From: Deltaproteobacteria bacterium
Lineage (GTDB): Bacteria; Myxococcota_A; Polyangia; Polyangiales; Houyiibacteriaceae
DNA: 64,000 nucleotides
Direction: 5' to 3'
Assembly (NCBI GenBank): GCA_017644045.1
Contig: JAEPMI010000013.1
Span: 1-64,000 of the forward strand
The translations under genes and the position numbers were made by a program. This document shows positions 54,766-63,612 of this stretch, in pieces (position 1 is the stretch's first letter; every line of letters starts with the position of its first letter). The notes below the pieces were generated by a model. That model saw nothing but the letters and a program-made list of their open reading frames with translations, did not search any database and was not told the DNA's origin.

Positions 54766-55598
54766 CTCCAGGAGACGGCGGCGGTCGCTCGCTTCAGCGC
54801 GGCGGCCACCATCCCCCGGTCGCTGGCGTCGGCGGGCGCACCCTCGAGGTAGGCTTCGAGGTCCGTCGCGGCTTGAGCGTGGGCGCCGAGAGCGAGCGCA
54901 TGGATGCCCCGGTCCCGACGGAAGAGCACCGAGTCGGTGAGGTCCACCAGCCGGTCGGTCACGACGAGCGCGCGGGCGTGGTCGCTGTGGTTCTCGTGGA
55001 CCCGCTTGAGGTTGAGCAGCATGCGGACGACGAGCGGCCGCAGGCTGACCGGCGCCGTGTGCTCGGGGCGAAGGGGGCGGTTGCCGAGCACCCGACGAGC
55101 CAAGCGTCGAAGCGCGGGGCGCTCGAGGCTCTCGCCCTGATGGAAGGGGTCGACCAGGACGCCGTTCTCGCCGCCGACCCGGGCGAGAAAGTGACCCGGG
55201 AAGCCGATGCCATCGACCGCGACCCCGGCCCGACGACCCACCGCGGCGTAGACGATGCAGAGGGTGATCGGGATCCCGGTGCGGCGGCGGAGCACCTCGT
55301 CCAGGTAGCTGTTTCGAACGTCGTAGTACGCCGACTCGTTGCCGTAGAAGCCGAGGGTCCCGTGGAGGTGAGCCGCGAGGGCCGCGGCCTGGTCCAGCGG
55401 GTCCTTGGTGGACCGACCGAGTCCCTCGAGCGGGGCCGCGAGCTCGTCGATGCGGCCGAGCTCGGCCGACACGTCGAGGCCGGGCCGCGCATCGCGGGCG
55501 ACCAGGAGCGCGGCGACCTCCGGCGACACGCTCTCTTCCCGCACGGCAGCGACCAGCTCGAGCTGGTCGTAGGGCTGGCCTTCGGACGGAGTCGCCAT
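54762..55598 (-). CDS. SirB1-family transglutaminase-like protein
   Basis: From ATG 55598 the product is 278 residues. It matches the SirB1 family: YDVRNSYLDEVLRRRTGIPI, then LCIVYAAVGRRAGVAVDGIG and GFPGHFLARVGGENGVLVDP with a His in the GHF motif, and a C-terminal helix pair (LLNLKRVHENHSDHARALVV) typical of TPR-like endings. The family is related to transglutaminase folds, but its substrate is unknown. It follows the PolX-like gene on the same strand. Confidence 0.78.
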   Translation of the reverse strand: MATPSEGQPYDQLELVAAVREESVSPEVAALLVARDARPGLDVSAELGRIDELAAPLEGLGRSTKDPLDQAAALAAHLHGTLGFYGNESAYYDVRNSYLDEVLRRRTGIPITLCIVYAAVGRRAGVAVDGIGFPGHFLARVGGENGVLVDPFHQGESLERPALRRLARRVLGNRPLRPEHTAPVSLRPLVVRMLLNLKRVHENHSDHARALVVTDRLVDLTDSVLFRRDRGIHALALGAHAQAATDLEAYLEGAPADASDRGMVAAALKRATAAVSWS

Positions 55599-55644
55599 GA
55601 CCGGGCCGTTGTAGGACACAACCGGCGTCGGGGCCCGCCGACGG

Positions 55645-57282
55645 TCAGTGGTAGGGGCGAACTCGGTCGACGAACTCGTCGGCGTCCAGCGTGTTGAGGA
55701 CGGCGTCCTTCGCGAGCCCTCCGCGGCGCGCCACCGAGATGCCCCAGCGTGTGTAGTGGAGCGTACGGGTCGAGTGGGCGTCGCTCGAGACCACGAAGGG
55801 GATGCCCCGATCCCGGGCCGCGCGGACGTGCTCGGGCGGCAGGTCCATTCGGTGTGGGTCGCCGTTGATCTCGATCGCGCAACGCTCCTCGGACGCCACG
55901 TCGAAGATCTCCTCGAGCCGGCAGGGGACGGGGTCGCGGCCGAGGATCAGACGACCGAGCGGGTGGCCCCAGATCTTGAAGCAAGGGTGGCGCAGGGCTT
56001 TGATGATCCGCGCGGTCATCGCGTCCTCGTCCAGCTTGTGCCGGGTGTGGATGGAGGCGATGACCACGTCGAGCTGCTCGAGGACGTCGTCGTCGTAGTC
56101 GAGGGATCCATCCTTCAGGATGTCGCTCTCGATGCCCTTGAGCAGGCGGATGCCGACCTTCTCCTGGACCGCGTCGAGCTCCTCCCACTGCCGCTTCATC
56201 TGATCGACCTTCAGACCCTTGGCGTAGTGCGCGGTCTGCGAATGGTCGGTGATGGTGAGGTAGCGGAAGCCGCGCGCCTCGGCGGCCCGGGCCATCTCCT
56301 CGATGGTCTGGTTCCCGTCCGAGTAGAGGGTGTGGCAGTGGACCATGCCCTGGAGGTCGCGCTCTTCGATCAGCGTCTCGCTCGCCGGTCGGGTCGGGTC
56401 GTCGCGCCGTTCGGGCGGCACCCAGGACACCCCGGCCGCGGTGTGGACCGCGAGCTCGTCGTCGCCCTCCGCGTCGCCGAGGGTGGCGACGTAGTCGGCG
56501 GGTCCGGTGGTCTCGGCCACGAGCCGGCCCCACGAGCGACCGTTCGGCGAGTGCACGACGATCACGAAGCCGTCCATCGCGCGGGCACGGACCGGAGACT
56601 CGCCGTCGGCGCTCACGATGCGCGCGATGCGTGGGTGGCTCTCGAGGATCACCTCGGCGTGGGCCGCGTCCGCATCGACCGCTAGCTCCAGCTCGGGTAC
56701 GGCGGCCTCGAGTCGCCGCGCCGCGCCGACCAGCTCCGCGCGAACGCCCGCCCGACCGAAGTGACGGATCAGAGTCTCCGCGATCGGGAGCGCCACCGGC
56801 AGTCGGTGCCCCGGGGGCGTCGCCTCGTAGCGCTCGAGGCCCTTGCGGATCTCGTCGACCGAGAGCCCGAGCTCGGCGGCGCCGTCCTCCTGGAGCCGGC
56901 GCATCAGGTCGTCGATGCCGTCGATGCCCTCTTCCTCGAAGAGACGCACGGCTTCGGTCGTGCCGATGCCGTCGACGGCGCCCATCTCGAACACCGACGC
57001 GGGGATCCGCCGGAGCTCGTCGAGCCGTGGGGAGCGACCTTCGCGCACCAGGTGACGAATCTCGGCCGCGGTGCTCTTGCCGATGGACTGCAGCTTCTCG
57101 AGGGCGCCGGGACGGAGGATCGTCGCGCGGTCGGGACGCAGCCCCTCGATGGTGCGAGCGGCTTCGTGGAACGCCTTGCCCGCGTAGCGCTTCTTCTTGC
57201 CGAGCGCAGCGGTGCGCAACGCGATCTCCCGAAGGTCCGCGACGAGGGCGTCGTGGTCGACGACTGGGTCCGAAACGCTCAC
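55645..57282 (-). CDS. PolX/PHP-type protein with degenerate polymerase palm
   Basis: At 545 residues this protein has a PolX arrangement: N-terminal HhH domain (LGKKKRYAGKAFHEAARTI, IGKSTAAEI), a fingers HhH around VDGIGTTEAVRLFEE, a palm region, and a C-terminal PHP phosphoesterase (MVHCHTLYSDGNQTIEEMAR, TITDHSQTAHYAKG, IHTRHKL, SSDAHS). The palm has GAARRLEAAVPELEL where active PolX enzymes have G-x-x-RR followed by GD(I/L)D, so the catalytic carboxylates appear lost. It is probably a metal-dependent exonuclease or phosphoesterase rather than a polymerase. The SirB1-like gene follows it on the same strand. Confidence 0.82.
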   Translation of the reverse strand: MSVSDPVVDHDALVADLREIALRTAALGKKKRYAGKAFHEAARTIEGLRPDRATILRPGALEKLQSIGKSTAAEIRHLVREGRSPRLDELRRIPASVFEMGAVDGIGTTEAVRLFEEEGIDGIDDLMRRLQEDGAAELGLSVDEIRKGLERYEATPPGHRLPVALPIAETLIRHFGRAGVRAELVGAARRLEAAVPELELAVDADAAHAEVILESHPRIARIVSADGESPVRARAMDGFVIVVHSPNGRSWGRLVAETTGPADYVATLGDAEGDDELAVHTAAGVSWVPPERRDDPTRPASETLIEERDLQGMVHCHTLYSDGNQTIEEMARAAEARGFRYLTITDHSQTAHYAKGLKVDQMKRQWEELDAVQEKVGIRLLKGIESDILKDGSLDYDDDVLEQLDVVIASIHTRHKLDEDAMTARIIKALRHPCFKIWGHPLGRLILGRDPVPCRLEEIFDVASEERCAIEINGDPHRMDLPPEHVRAARDRGIPFVVSSDAHSTRTLHYTRWGISVARRGGLAKDAVLNTLDADEFVDRVRPYH

Positions 57283-57325
57283 GCCCCTCAGTGGTAGGGG
57301 GCGGTCGCGGCGGAAGCAAGGGGCG

Positions 57326-57985
57326 TCAGAGCGGAAGCGGTGGAGGCTCCGGAAGCTCGAGCGGCTCCTGGGCCACGGGGCGGTCTCCCTCGAAGTCCCA
57401 GGTCTCGACCCGACCCTCGGCGAAGTCGGCGACGATGAAGCCGGGCGGTCCGTCGTCGTGGAGAGTGCCGGCGTTGATCACCACGAGCCCCTGGAACACC
57501 CGGACCATGCGGTGGTGGGTATGGGCGGCGACCATGTAGCCGAGGCTGGGGTCGAGCATGAGCTTCTGCAGGATCGGCATGACCGGCTGCAGCGAGTAGC
57601 CGCGCGTGTCGGGCTTCAGGAAGAAGAGGTCGTCCTCGCCGACCGCGTGACAGACCAACGCCTCGCCGCGGCTCGTCTCGATGCGGGCGGTCTGCGGGAG
57701 CTTCTCGAGGTAGCGGCGCGTGGGGGCGGAGAGCACGCGGGTCGCATCCGGCAGGTCGCGCATCGTCCCGGCGAGGGCCCAGCGCTCGTGATTGCCGGCG
57801 ACCACCAGCGCGTTGGCGTCTTCGAGGAGCTCGATGCAGCGGTCGAGATCGCCCGGTCCGTCGACGATGTCGCCGCAGCAGAGCACCCGGTCGACGCCGA
57901 CTTCCTCGAAGGTCTCGAGGGCGGCAGCCACGCGGTCGGCGTGGGTATGCACGTCCCCCAACACTCCGATGCGCGCGACACTCAC
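57326..57985 (-). CDS. calcineurin-like metallophosphoesterase
   Basis: This 219-residue protein has the metallophosphoesterase metal motifs: GDVHTHADRV, CCGDIVDGPGDL, VVAGNHERW, CHAVGED and AAHTHHRMVRV. It is likely a cytoplasmic phosphodiesterase or phosphatase in the YfcE-like branch. The substrate is unknown. It lies 44 bases upstream of the PolX-like gene on the same strand and could be cotranscribed with it. Confidence 0.88.
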   Translation of the reverse strand: MSVARIGVLGDVHTHADRVAAALETFEEVGVDRVLCCGDIVDGPGDLDRCIELLEDANALVVAGNHERWALAGTMRDLPDATRVLSAPTRRYLEKLPQTARIETSRGEALVCHAVGEDDLFFLKPDTRGYSLQPVMPILQKLMLDPSLGYMVAAHTHHRMVRVFQGLVVINAGTLHDDGPPGFIVADFAEGRVETWDFEGDRPVAQEPLELPEPPPLPL

Positions 57986-58089
57986 CGGTGCGCTCTACCC
58001 CGCGATCGGGGCGGTCGCCACGACGCGTTTTCGACGCAACGCGTCAAGGAGAGAACTTTCGCCGGCCCGATGCGTACGAAAGGGAGACG

Positions 58090-58932
58090 ATGGTGGACCG
58101 GGCGAACGAACCTCGCGAACGGCGGCGGCGAGGCTGGCTCTTCGTGGCGGTCTCCGTCCTCGCGCACGGGGCGATCGTCGGGTTGGTCGGTACGCCTCCC
58201 GCCGCGAACGACACGGACGAGACGCGTTCGACCACCGTACCGCTCGCGCTCTTCACACCGGGCGGTGGCTCCGTCGCTGCCGCGGCAGTCGAGCCCTCGA
58301 CCCCCGAACCGGCCGTGGTTGAGGAAGCCCACTCGGCGGCGCCGCCCCGACGCGCGACCACCCGGTCGCTACCCACGACGGCTCCGTCCGACGAGGGTGA
58401 GGCGGCGACCGACCCGAACGGAACCGATGACGCAGAGGCCGTGGGCACCGGGGACGAGGTGTCGAGCGACGAGTTCCTCGACGCGCTGATGGCGAGCTCC
58501 GGCCCGCGCCGACCGCAGCCGGGCGCCTGCCCCGATCCGATCGTCGGCACCTGGCGCGCGCGGCGCTACGACCCCGATCAGGAGAAGCAGGCCGAGTTCC
58601 TGCTCCGCGTCCGCGACCACGAGGGCGAACGCATCCAGGGGCAGATCACTCTGCGCGCGTGGTCGGGTCGCAGCAGCCGCCCGCCGCGCTGCTCACCGGG
58701 TGTGTTCTTCCACACCGTTCGCATGCCCGCGCGCGGGACCTTCTCGGCCGGCGAGGTCAGCTTCGAGGCCAGCACGTTCACGCGCGTCGCGCACTGCGTC
58801 GATCCGGGGTTCGAGTACAACCTCGATCACTTCACCGGCACGGCCGCCGGCGACCGCTTCCGCGCCGTCAACAACGACGGCGGCCACGAAGTCGACACGC
58901 CCTACGTCTTCGAGCGCATCGCCTGCAATTAG
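58090..58932 (+). CDS. membrane-anchored protein with TonB-like N-terminus
   Basis: The 280-residue protein begins with basic residues and a transmembrane helix, RRRRGWLFVAVSVLAHGAIV, which resembles the anchor of TonB (SVxxH pattern). A disordered Pro/Ala/Thr-rich linker follows, then a C-terminal domain with six cysteines that shows no TonB fold. A periplasmic role is likely; energy transfer from ExbBD is only possible. ATG 58090 is preceded by AGGGAG. Confidence 0.55.
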   Translation: MVDRANEPRERRRRGWLFVAVSVLAHGAIVGLVGTPPAANDTDETRSTTVPLALFTPGGGSVAAAAVEPSTPEPAVVEEAHSAAPPRRATTRSLPTTAPSDEGEAATDPNGTDDAEAVGTGDEVSSDEFLDALMASSGPRRPQPGACPDPIVGTWRARRYDPDQEKQAEFLLRVRDHEGERIQGQITLRAWSGRSSRPPRCSPGVFFHTVRMPARGTFSAGEVSFEASTFTRVAHCVDPGFEYNLDHFTGTAAGDRFRAVNNDGGHEVDTPYVFERIACN

Positions 58933-58942
58933 CTCGTCGTTG

Positions 58943-59100
58943 GGGGGATTTTGAGAAAATCCCCCGACTCGTCGGGAGTGAATCCCTCCTCCTCTCCCCA
59001 TGAACCTGAAGCTCTCGCGGCGACGCCGCTCGGTGCGTCCTCGCGCTTCGCGCTGCGTCCTCCGACCCGCTTCCCCGACTCGTCGCGAGTGAATCGCTCC
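58943..59100. repeat. multi-hairpin intergenic element (copy C, with a second partial copy)
   Basis: It begins 10 bases after a stop codon with the hairpin 58943-58952/58956-58965 and continues with the GTGAA hairpin at 58974-58986. After CTGAAGCTCTCGCG comes a GCGGCG-A-CGCCGC hairpin, then TCGGTGCGTCCTCGC and a TTC-loop hairpin. Another GTGAA hairpin at 59085-59097 follows a CCGACTCGTCG start, so it is a partial repeat of the unit. Copy B shares these blocks. Confidence 0.75.
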
Positions 59101-59172
59101 TCGTCGCCAGACGAGAAGTACATCCCGATGGACCCGTCCCATAGCCTCCACCGCTGACCTATGCTGGGGGCC

Positions 59173-61119
59173 ATGCGATGGCTGCTGGCGTCGATCTTCG
59201 TTCTCACCGCGTGCGGCGACGATGCGCCGCCGACTCGCGCGCGCACCGACTACGCGGCCGCGACCGACGACTTCTTCGCCGCGCCCTTTCCCGACGAGGG
59301 CCGTCGCTCCGCCGACGGATCGATCGATGTGAGCGGGTTCCCGCAGTCACGGCCGAGCGCGCTGCTCACCGAGCTCGTCGCGATCGCCTCCGAGGCAACC
59401 GACTTCGGGACGACGAGCACCATCTATCTGTCGTTCGACGCGCCGCTCGATCCCTCCGTCGAAGCCGACCCGCTCGACGCGCGCATGGACGCCCCGGTGC
59501 TCCTCGTTCGCATCGACGAGCCTGCCGAGCCGCATCCGATCGAGGTGCGCTTCCTCGAGGACGGCGGACCCTTCGGTGCGCCGAACCTGCTCTCGATCCT
59601 GCCGCTCCAGGGGATCCCGCTCGCCGCCGGAGCGCGCTACGCCGCCGTGGTCACCGAGCGCGTGTTGGACGCCGAGGGCGAACCGATCGGCCGCTCGACC
59701 GCGCTCGAAGCAATCGCCGCGGGCGACACCCCCGACGGCATGAGCGACACGGCGGCGACCGTGCACGCCGAAGCGCTCCGCACGCTCGAGTCGCGCGGCA
59801 TCGGTGACGTGGCGGCGCTCGCGGTCTTCGACACGCAGGACCCGACCGCCGATCTCTTCGCGTGGCGCGACGCGGCCCTCGACGTGCTCCCGACGCTCGA
59901 CGCGGCGCCCGAGGCGATCGAGACGCACGACGAGTTCTGCGTCTTCCGGAGCACGGTGGCGATGCCGGTCTACCAGCGCGGCACCCCGCCCTTCACCGAA
60001 GGCGGCGGCGGCGACGTGCTCTTCGAAGGCGGCGCGCCGGTGCAACAGGGGACCGAGACCGCGCGGGTGCTGATCACCCTGCCGCGACGAACGATGCCGG
60101 AAGGGGGGTTTCCTCTGGTGGTCTTCAGCCGGACCGGTGGCGGGGGCGACCGACCGCTCGTCGACCGCGGGTTCCGCGACGAGACCGGCGAGCCCGTGGA
60201 GCCGGGCTCGGGTCCCGCGCGCGAGCTCGCCCGCGAGGGCTGGGCGGCGATCAGCATCGACGGACCACACGGCGGCATGCGCAACGTCACGGGCGGCGAC
60301 GAGCAGCTGCTCATCTTCAACGTCGCCAACCCGCGGGCGATGCGGGACAACATCCGGCAGTCGGCGATCGAGCTGATGCTCGCCGCGCACATCGGTCCTT
60401 CACTGACCATCGACGCGAGCGCGTGCGAAGGGCTCGCGGACCCGAACGCCACCCTCGACGCCGACCGAGTCGTGCTGATGGGCCACTCGATGGGCGCCAC
60501 CATCTCCCCGCTCGCGATGGCCATCGAGCCGCGCTTCCAGGCGCTCCTCTTGAGCGGCGCCGGCGGCAGCTGGATCGAGAACGTCATCCACAAGCTGAGC
60601 CCGCTCCCGGTCCGGCCCTTCGCCGAAGCGATCCTCGGCATCGCGGGGCGCTACGAGCTCCACGAGCACGACCCGACCCTCATGCTGCTCCAGTGGGCGG
60701 GCGAAGACGCAGACCCGCCGGTCTATGGCCGCTTCATTCAGGGGCGCCACATCCTGATGATGCAGGGCATCGTCGACACCTACATCCTCCCCCCGATCGC
60801 CAACGCCACCAGCTTGAGCCTGGCGCTGGATCTCGGCGGCGGGGGCCTCGAGGACACCGACGAACGCTCCGCGGCCTTCGATCCCCTGGAACCCTTCCTA
60901 CCACTCGTCGGGGGTGGGGTGGTGCCGTACCCGGTCCAGGGGAATCGGGGCGAGGTCACGGCCGTGGTGACTCAGCATCCGGAGGAGCCGATCGAAGACG
61001 GGCACGAGGTGGTCTTCCAGACGGACGGCCCCAAGAACCAGTACCGATGCTTCCTTCGTACGCTCGCGGGCGGGGCCATTCCCTTGGTCCCTGCGACCGA
61101 CGGCACCTGCCCTATGTGA
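59173..61119 (+). CDS. alpha/beta-hydrolase lipoprotein
   Basis: The 648-residue lipoprotein has signal MRWLLASIFVLTAC and mature CGDDAPP. The first 230 residues contain Ig-like beta-rich segments; the hydrolase part has PLVVFSRTGGGGD (oxyanion region), WAAISIDGPHGG and the nucleophile elbow GHSMGA (Ser439), followed by helical inserts. It probably hydrolyses an ester or lipid outside the cytoplasm. ATG 59173 is preferred over 59161 because it starts the signal peptide directly. Confidence 0.68.
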   Translation: MRWLLASIFVLTACGDDAPPTRARTDYAAATDDFFAAPFPDEGRRSADGSIDVSGFPQSRPSALLTELVAIASEATDFGTTSTIYLSFDAPLDPSVEADPLDARMDAPVLLVRIDEPAEPHPIEVRFLEDGGPFGAPNLLSILPLQGIPLAAGARYAAVVTERVLDAEGEPIGRSTALEAIAAGDTPDGMSDTAATVHAEALRTLESRGIGDVAALAVFDTQDPTADLFAWRDAALDVLPTLDAAPEAIETHDEFCVFRSTVAMPVYQRGTPPFTEGGGGDVLFEGGAPVQQGTETARVLITLPRRTMPEGGFPLVVFSRTGGGGDRPLVDRGFRDETGEPVEPGSGPARELAREGWAAISIDGPHGGMRNVTGGDEQLLIFNVANPRAMRDNIRQSAIELMLAAHIGPSLTIDASACEGLADPNATLDADRVVLMGHSMGATISPLAMAIEPRFQALLLSGAGGSWIENVIHKLSPLPVRPFAEAILGIAGRYELHEHDPTLMLLQWAGEDADPPVYGRFIQGRHILMMQGIVDTYILPPIANATSLSLALDLGGGGLEDTDERSAAFDPLEPFLPLVGGGVVPYPVQGNRGEVTAVVTQHPEEPIEDGHEVVFQTDGPKNQYRCFLRTLAGGAIPLVPATDGTCPM

Positions 61120-61518
61120 CCATGCGTGCCACGCCCTTTTCTTTTGGGGTCGGCTGAGATATGGCTTCAGGGCGCGTTCCGTCGCCGGGCGGGCGTGTGT
61201 CTCCAGGACTCCGAGAAATGCGGGGTCCTTTTTGTCCCCAACCCCCTGGGGACGAACCGCCCTGAAGGGTTGTGGGGAAAAGGGGGATGTTCTCTTCCAC
61301 AGTCCCACCCGAGATCAGTCCACAAGTCGATTCTCGGTTTGTGTCAACGATGTCGGTCAGTTGCTGACCACAACGCACAATTCACAGGCGTTAAGAAGAC
61401 GATGAGATCTTAAAATTAGGATCTCTTTAACTACCCCAACCCCCGGCACGTTCCCCCAAGCCACTTCCCTCCCCGCCCCACTCAACCCAGTCGCCGAGCA
61501 ACGAGAGAACGAGGATCC
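61120..61518. promoter_or_regulatory. AT-rich regulatory region before dnaN
   Basis: This 399-base gap has no gene. It holds a GTCCCC/GGGGAC hairpin at about 61235-61254, DnaA-box-like TCTTCCACA (61293-61301) and CAGTCCACA (about 61316-61324), the palindrome GGTCAG-TTG-CTGACC at 61355-61369, and the most AT-rich tract of the window with inverted arms GAGATC/GATCTC at 61404-61425. It likely carries the dnaN promoter. Confidence 0.5.
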
Positions 61519-62655
61519 ATGGAGCTCAAGATCGAAAAGCGGGACTTCCTTCGCGGGCTCACCCGGACGCACGCGGTCGCCGACCGCAAGAGCTCGATGC
61601 CCATCCTGAGCAACGTGCTGCTCTCCACCGAGAGCACCAAGAAGCTCCGGTTGGCTGCGACCGACCTCTACCTGGGCGTGACCGCCATCGCGCCCGCCGA
61701 GATCCAGAAGGGTGGAAGCGTCGCGCTCGCCGCGCGCACCCTCTTCGACATCGTGAAGGCGTTGCCCGAGGGTGAGGTGACGCTGAAGGTCGGACCGGAT
61801 CTGCAGACGACGATCGAGCAGGGTCGCATCCACTACAAGATCCCGGGCCTGCCCGGAGACGACTTCCCGCCGATCCCGAACCCGGGCGATGCGGAGATGA
61901 CCGCGCTCGATGCGGACCTGCTGGCGGAGCTCATCAGCCTGACCAGCTACTCGATGTCGAGCGACGACACGCGACCGCACCTCGCGGGCACGATGTTCCA
62001 GGGCGACGGCAAGACCGTTCGCATGGTCACGACCGATGGCCACCGGCTGAGCAAGGCCGAGCAGGCGCTCGACGCGGAGAGCCCGATGCTCGATTTCTCG
62101 ATGCTCGTTCCGCACAAGGGTGTCGGCGAGCTCAAGCGGGTCGTCGACGACGCGAAGACCGCGGCCAAGGGTGGCGACGAGACGCCGGTGGTCCAGGTCG
62201 CGACCGCGGGCGGGAACGCCTTCTTCCAGAGCGGTGACCTGCTCCTCAGCGTGAAGCTGGCCGACGAGCAGTTCCCTCCCTACGACAAGGTCATCCCGCA
62301 GCAGCAGTCCAAGCGGATGGTCTGCGGTCGCGCCAAGCTCATCGACTCGCTCCGGCGCATCAGTCTCGTAGCGAACGACAAGAGCGGCGGCGTCCAGCTC
62401 CACCTCGAGCCGGGCATGCTCAAGATCCAGAGCCAGAGCCCCGACGTCGGTGAAGGCACCGAAGAGGTCGAGATCGACTACGCCGACGAAGCCATCTCGG
62501 TCGGCTTCAACGCCCGCTACCTCCTCGACGCCCTCGGCGCGCTCCCGCACGACGAGGTCGCCATCGAGCTCAGCGGCTCCCTCGACCCCGGCGTGATCAA
62601 GCCGGTCGGCGAAGGCGTCGACTACGTCGGCGTCATCATGCCGATGAGGATCTGA
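61519..62655 (+). CDS. dnaN: DNA polymerase III beta sliding clamp
   Basis: This 378-residue protein matches the beta clamp in full length. Visible landmarks are the opening IEKRDFLRGLTRTHAVADRK, MPILSNVLL, the domain 2 start around SMSSDDTRPHLAG, VTTDGHRLSKAE, and the C-terminal VGVIMPMRI. The ring dimer tethers polymerase III to DNA. It follows an AT-rich control region and is 21 kb from dnaA, whereas the two genes are adjacent in most bacteria. The CDF gene follows. Confidence 0.97.
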   Translation: MELKIEKRDFLRGLTRTHAVADRKSSMPILSNVLLSTESTKKLRLAATDLYLGVTAIAPAEIQKGGSVALAARTLFDIVKALPEGEVTLKVGPDLQTTIEQGRIHYKIPGLPGDDFPPIPNPGDAEMTALDADLLAELISLTSYSMSSDDTRPHLAGTMFQGDGKTVRMVTTDGHRLSKAEQALDAESPMLDFSMLVPHKGVGELKRVVDDAKTAAKGGDETPVVQVATAGGNAFFQSGDLLLSVKLADEQFPPYDKVIPQQQSKRMVCGRAKLIDSLRRISLVANDKSGGVQLHLEPGMLKIQSQSPDVGEGTEEVEIDYADEAISVGFNARYLLDALGALPHDEVAIELSGSLDPGVIKPVGEGVDYVGVIMPMRI

Positions 62656-62679
62656 ACGAGGGGCAGCACCCCGACGTTC

Positions 62680-62715
62680 CCCTCGCCCTCACCCTCGCCC
62701 TTGCCCTCACCCTCT
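62680..62715. repeat. six CCCTCR-type hexamers after dnaN
   Basis: The units are CCCTCG, CCCTCA, CCCTCG, CCCTTG, CCCTCA and CCCTCT. The minus strand has six GGG tracts with three-base loops. The array runs into the start of the CDF transporter gene, whose TTG start lies inside a unit. Confidence 0.8.
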
Positions 62716-63612
62716 CAGGGCTCGAGTGCCGCCAACCGCATCGCCCTCCTCGCGGTCGCGATCTCCGCTGCCCTCACCGCGCTCCTCGCCTGGGTCTACG
62801 TCCGCTTCGACAGCCAGCTCGCGCTCGCGCAGGCGGCCGACAGCTTCAGCGACACGCTGACCCAGGTCGTGCTCGCCGTGTCGGTCTTCATCGCCGCTCG
62901 CCCGGCCGACCGAGACCACCAGTTCGGCCACCAACGCGCCGAGCCGATCGCCGCGCTCGTCGCGTCGGTGATGATCGGCGTCGTCTCGATCGAAGTCCTC
63001 CGTGAGTCGATCGGAGCCCTCCTCGGCGAGACGGACCCCGACCTCCACTGGTCGCTGCCCGCCGTCTTCGGCGCCAAGGCGCTCTCGAAGCTCTTCCTCG
63101 CATGGGTGAGTCGGCGCGGCTCGGACGAGAGTCCGGTGCTGCGCGCGATCCACGTGGACTCACGAAACGACGTCGCGCTGAGCACCCTCGCGGTCGGCGG
63201 CTACTTCGCTGCACGTCACGGCTACGAGAGCCTCGACGCCTGGCTCGCGCTGCCCATCGGTCTCTGGATCGGGTGGTCCGCCATCGGCCTCGCGCGCGAG
63301 ACCTTGCCGCTGCTGATGGGCGAGGCGCCGAGCGTCGAGCGACAGCACCAGCTCGAAGCGGTAGCCGAGTCGATCGAGGGCGTGCTCCGCGCGGTCCTCC
63401 TTCGAGCGCAGCACGTGGGCACCGAGCTCGATCTCGACGTGCGCGTGGAGGCGGATCCGAGCATCACGCTCGAGGAAGCGCGTCGCCTCGGCAGTCACGT
63501 CGAGGAGCGGCTGCTCGAAGAAGCCGACGTCAGCCACGTGATGGTCCACGTGGCGCCGCCCTCCGAACCCGTCGATTCAGCGGCGCCGGCGGACCAGGAC
63601 CAGAGCGAGTAG
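62701..63612 (+). CDS. cation diffusion facilitator (CDF) transporter
   Basis: The 303-residue protein has six membrane segments and the CDF metal sites: DSFSDTLTQ in TM2 and HVDSRNDVALS (H-x-x-x-D type) in TM5, with HQFGHQRAEPIAALVASVMI after TM3. A cytoplasmic domain follows. It would export a divalent metal such as Zn, Fe or Mn in exchange for protons. TTG 62701 starts inside the hexamer array; the 3' end overlaps the convergent cytochrome gene by 36 bases. Confidence 0.88.
   Translation: MPSPSQGSSAANRIALLAVAISAALTALLAWVYVRFDSQLALAQAADSFSDTLTQVVLAVSVFIAARPADRDHQFGHQRAEPIAALVASVMIGVVSIEVLRESIGALLGETDPDLHWSLPAVFGAKALSKLFLAWVSRRGSDESPVLRAIHVDSRNDVALSTLAVGGYFAARHGYESLDAWLALPIGLWIGWSAIGLARETLPLLMGEAPSVERQHQLEAVAESIEGVLRAVLLRAQHVGTELDLDVRVEADPSITLEEARRLGSHVEERLLEEADVSHVMVHVAPPSEPVDSAAPADQDQSE

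Noticed and set aside
54959-57319. 786-codon minus-strand frame overlapping PolX and SirB1 genes
   Set aside because: It runs through two well-supported genes in another frame and shows only Arg/Pro/Ser-rich sequence.
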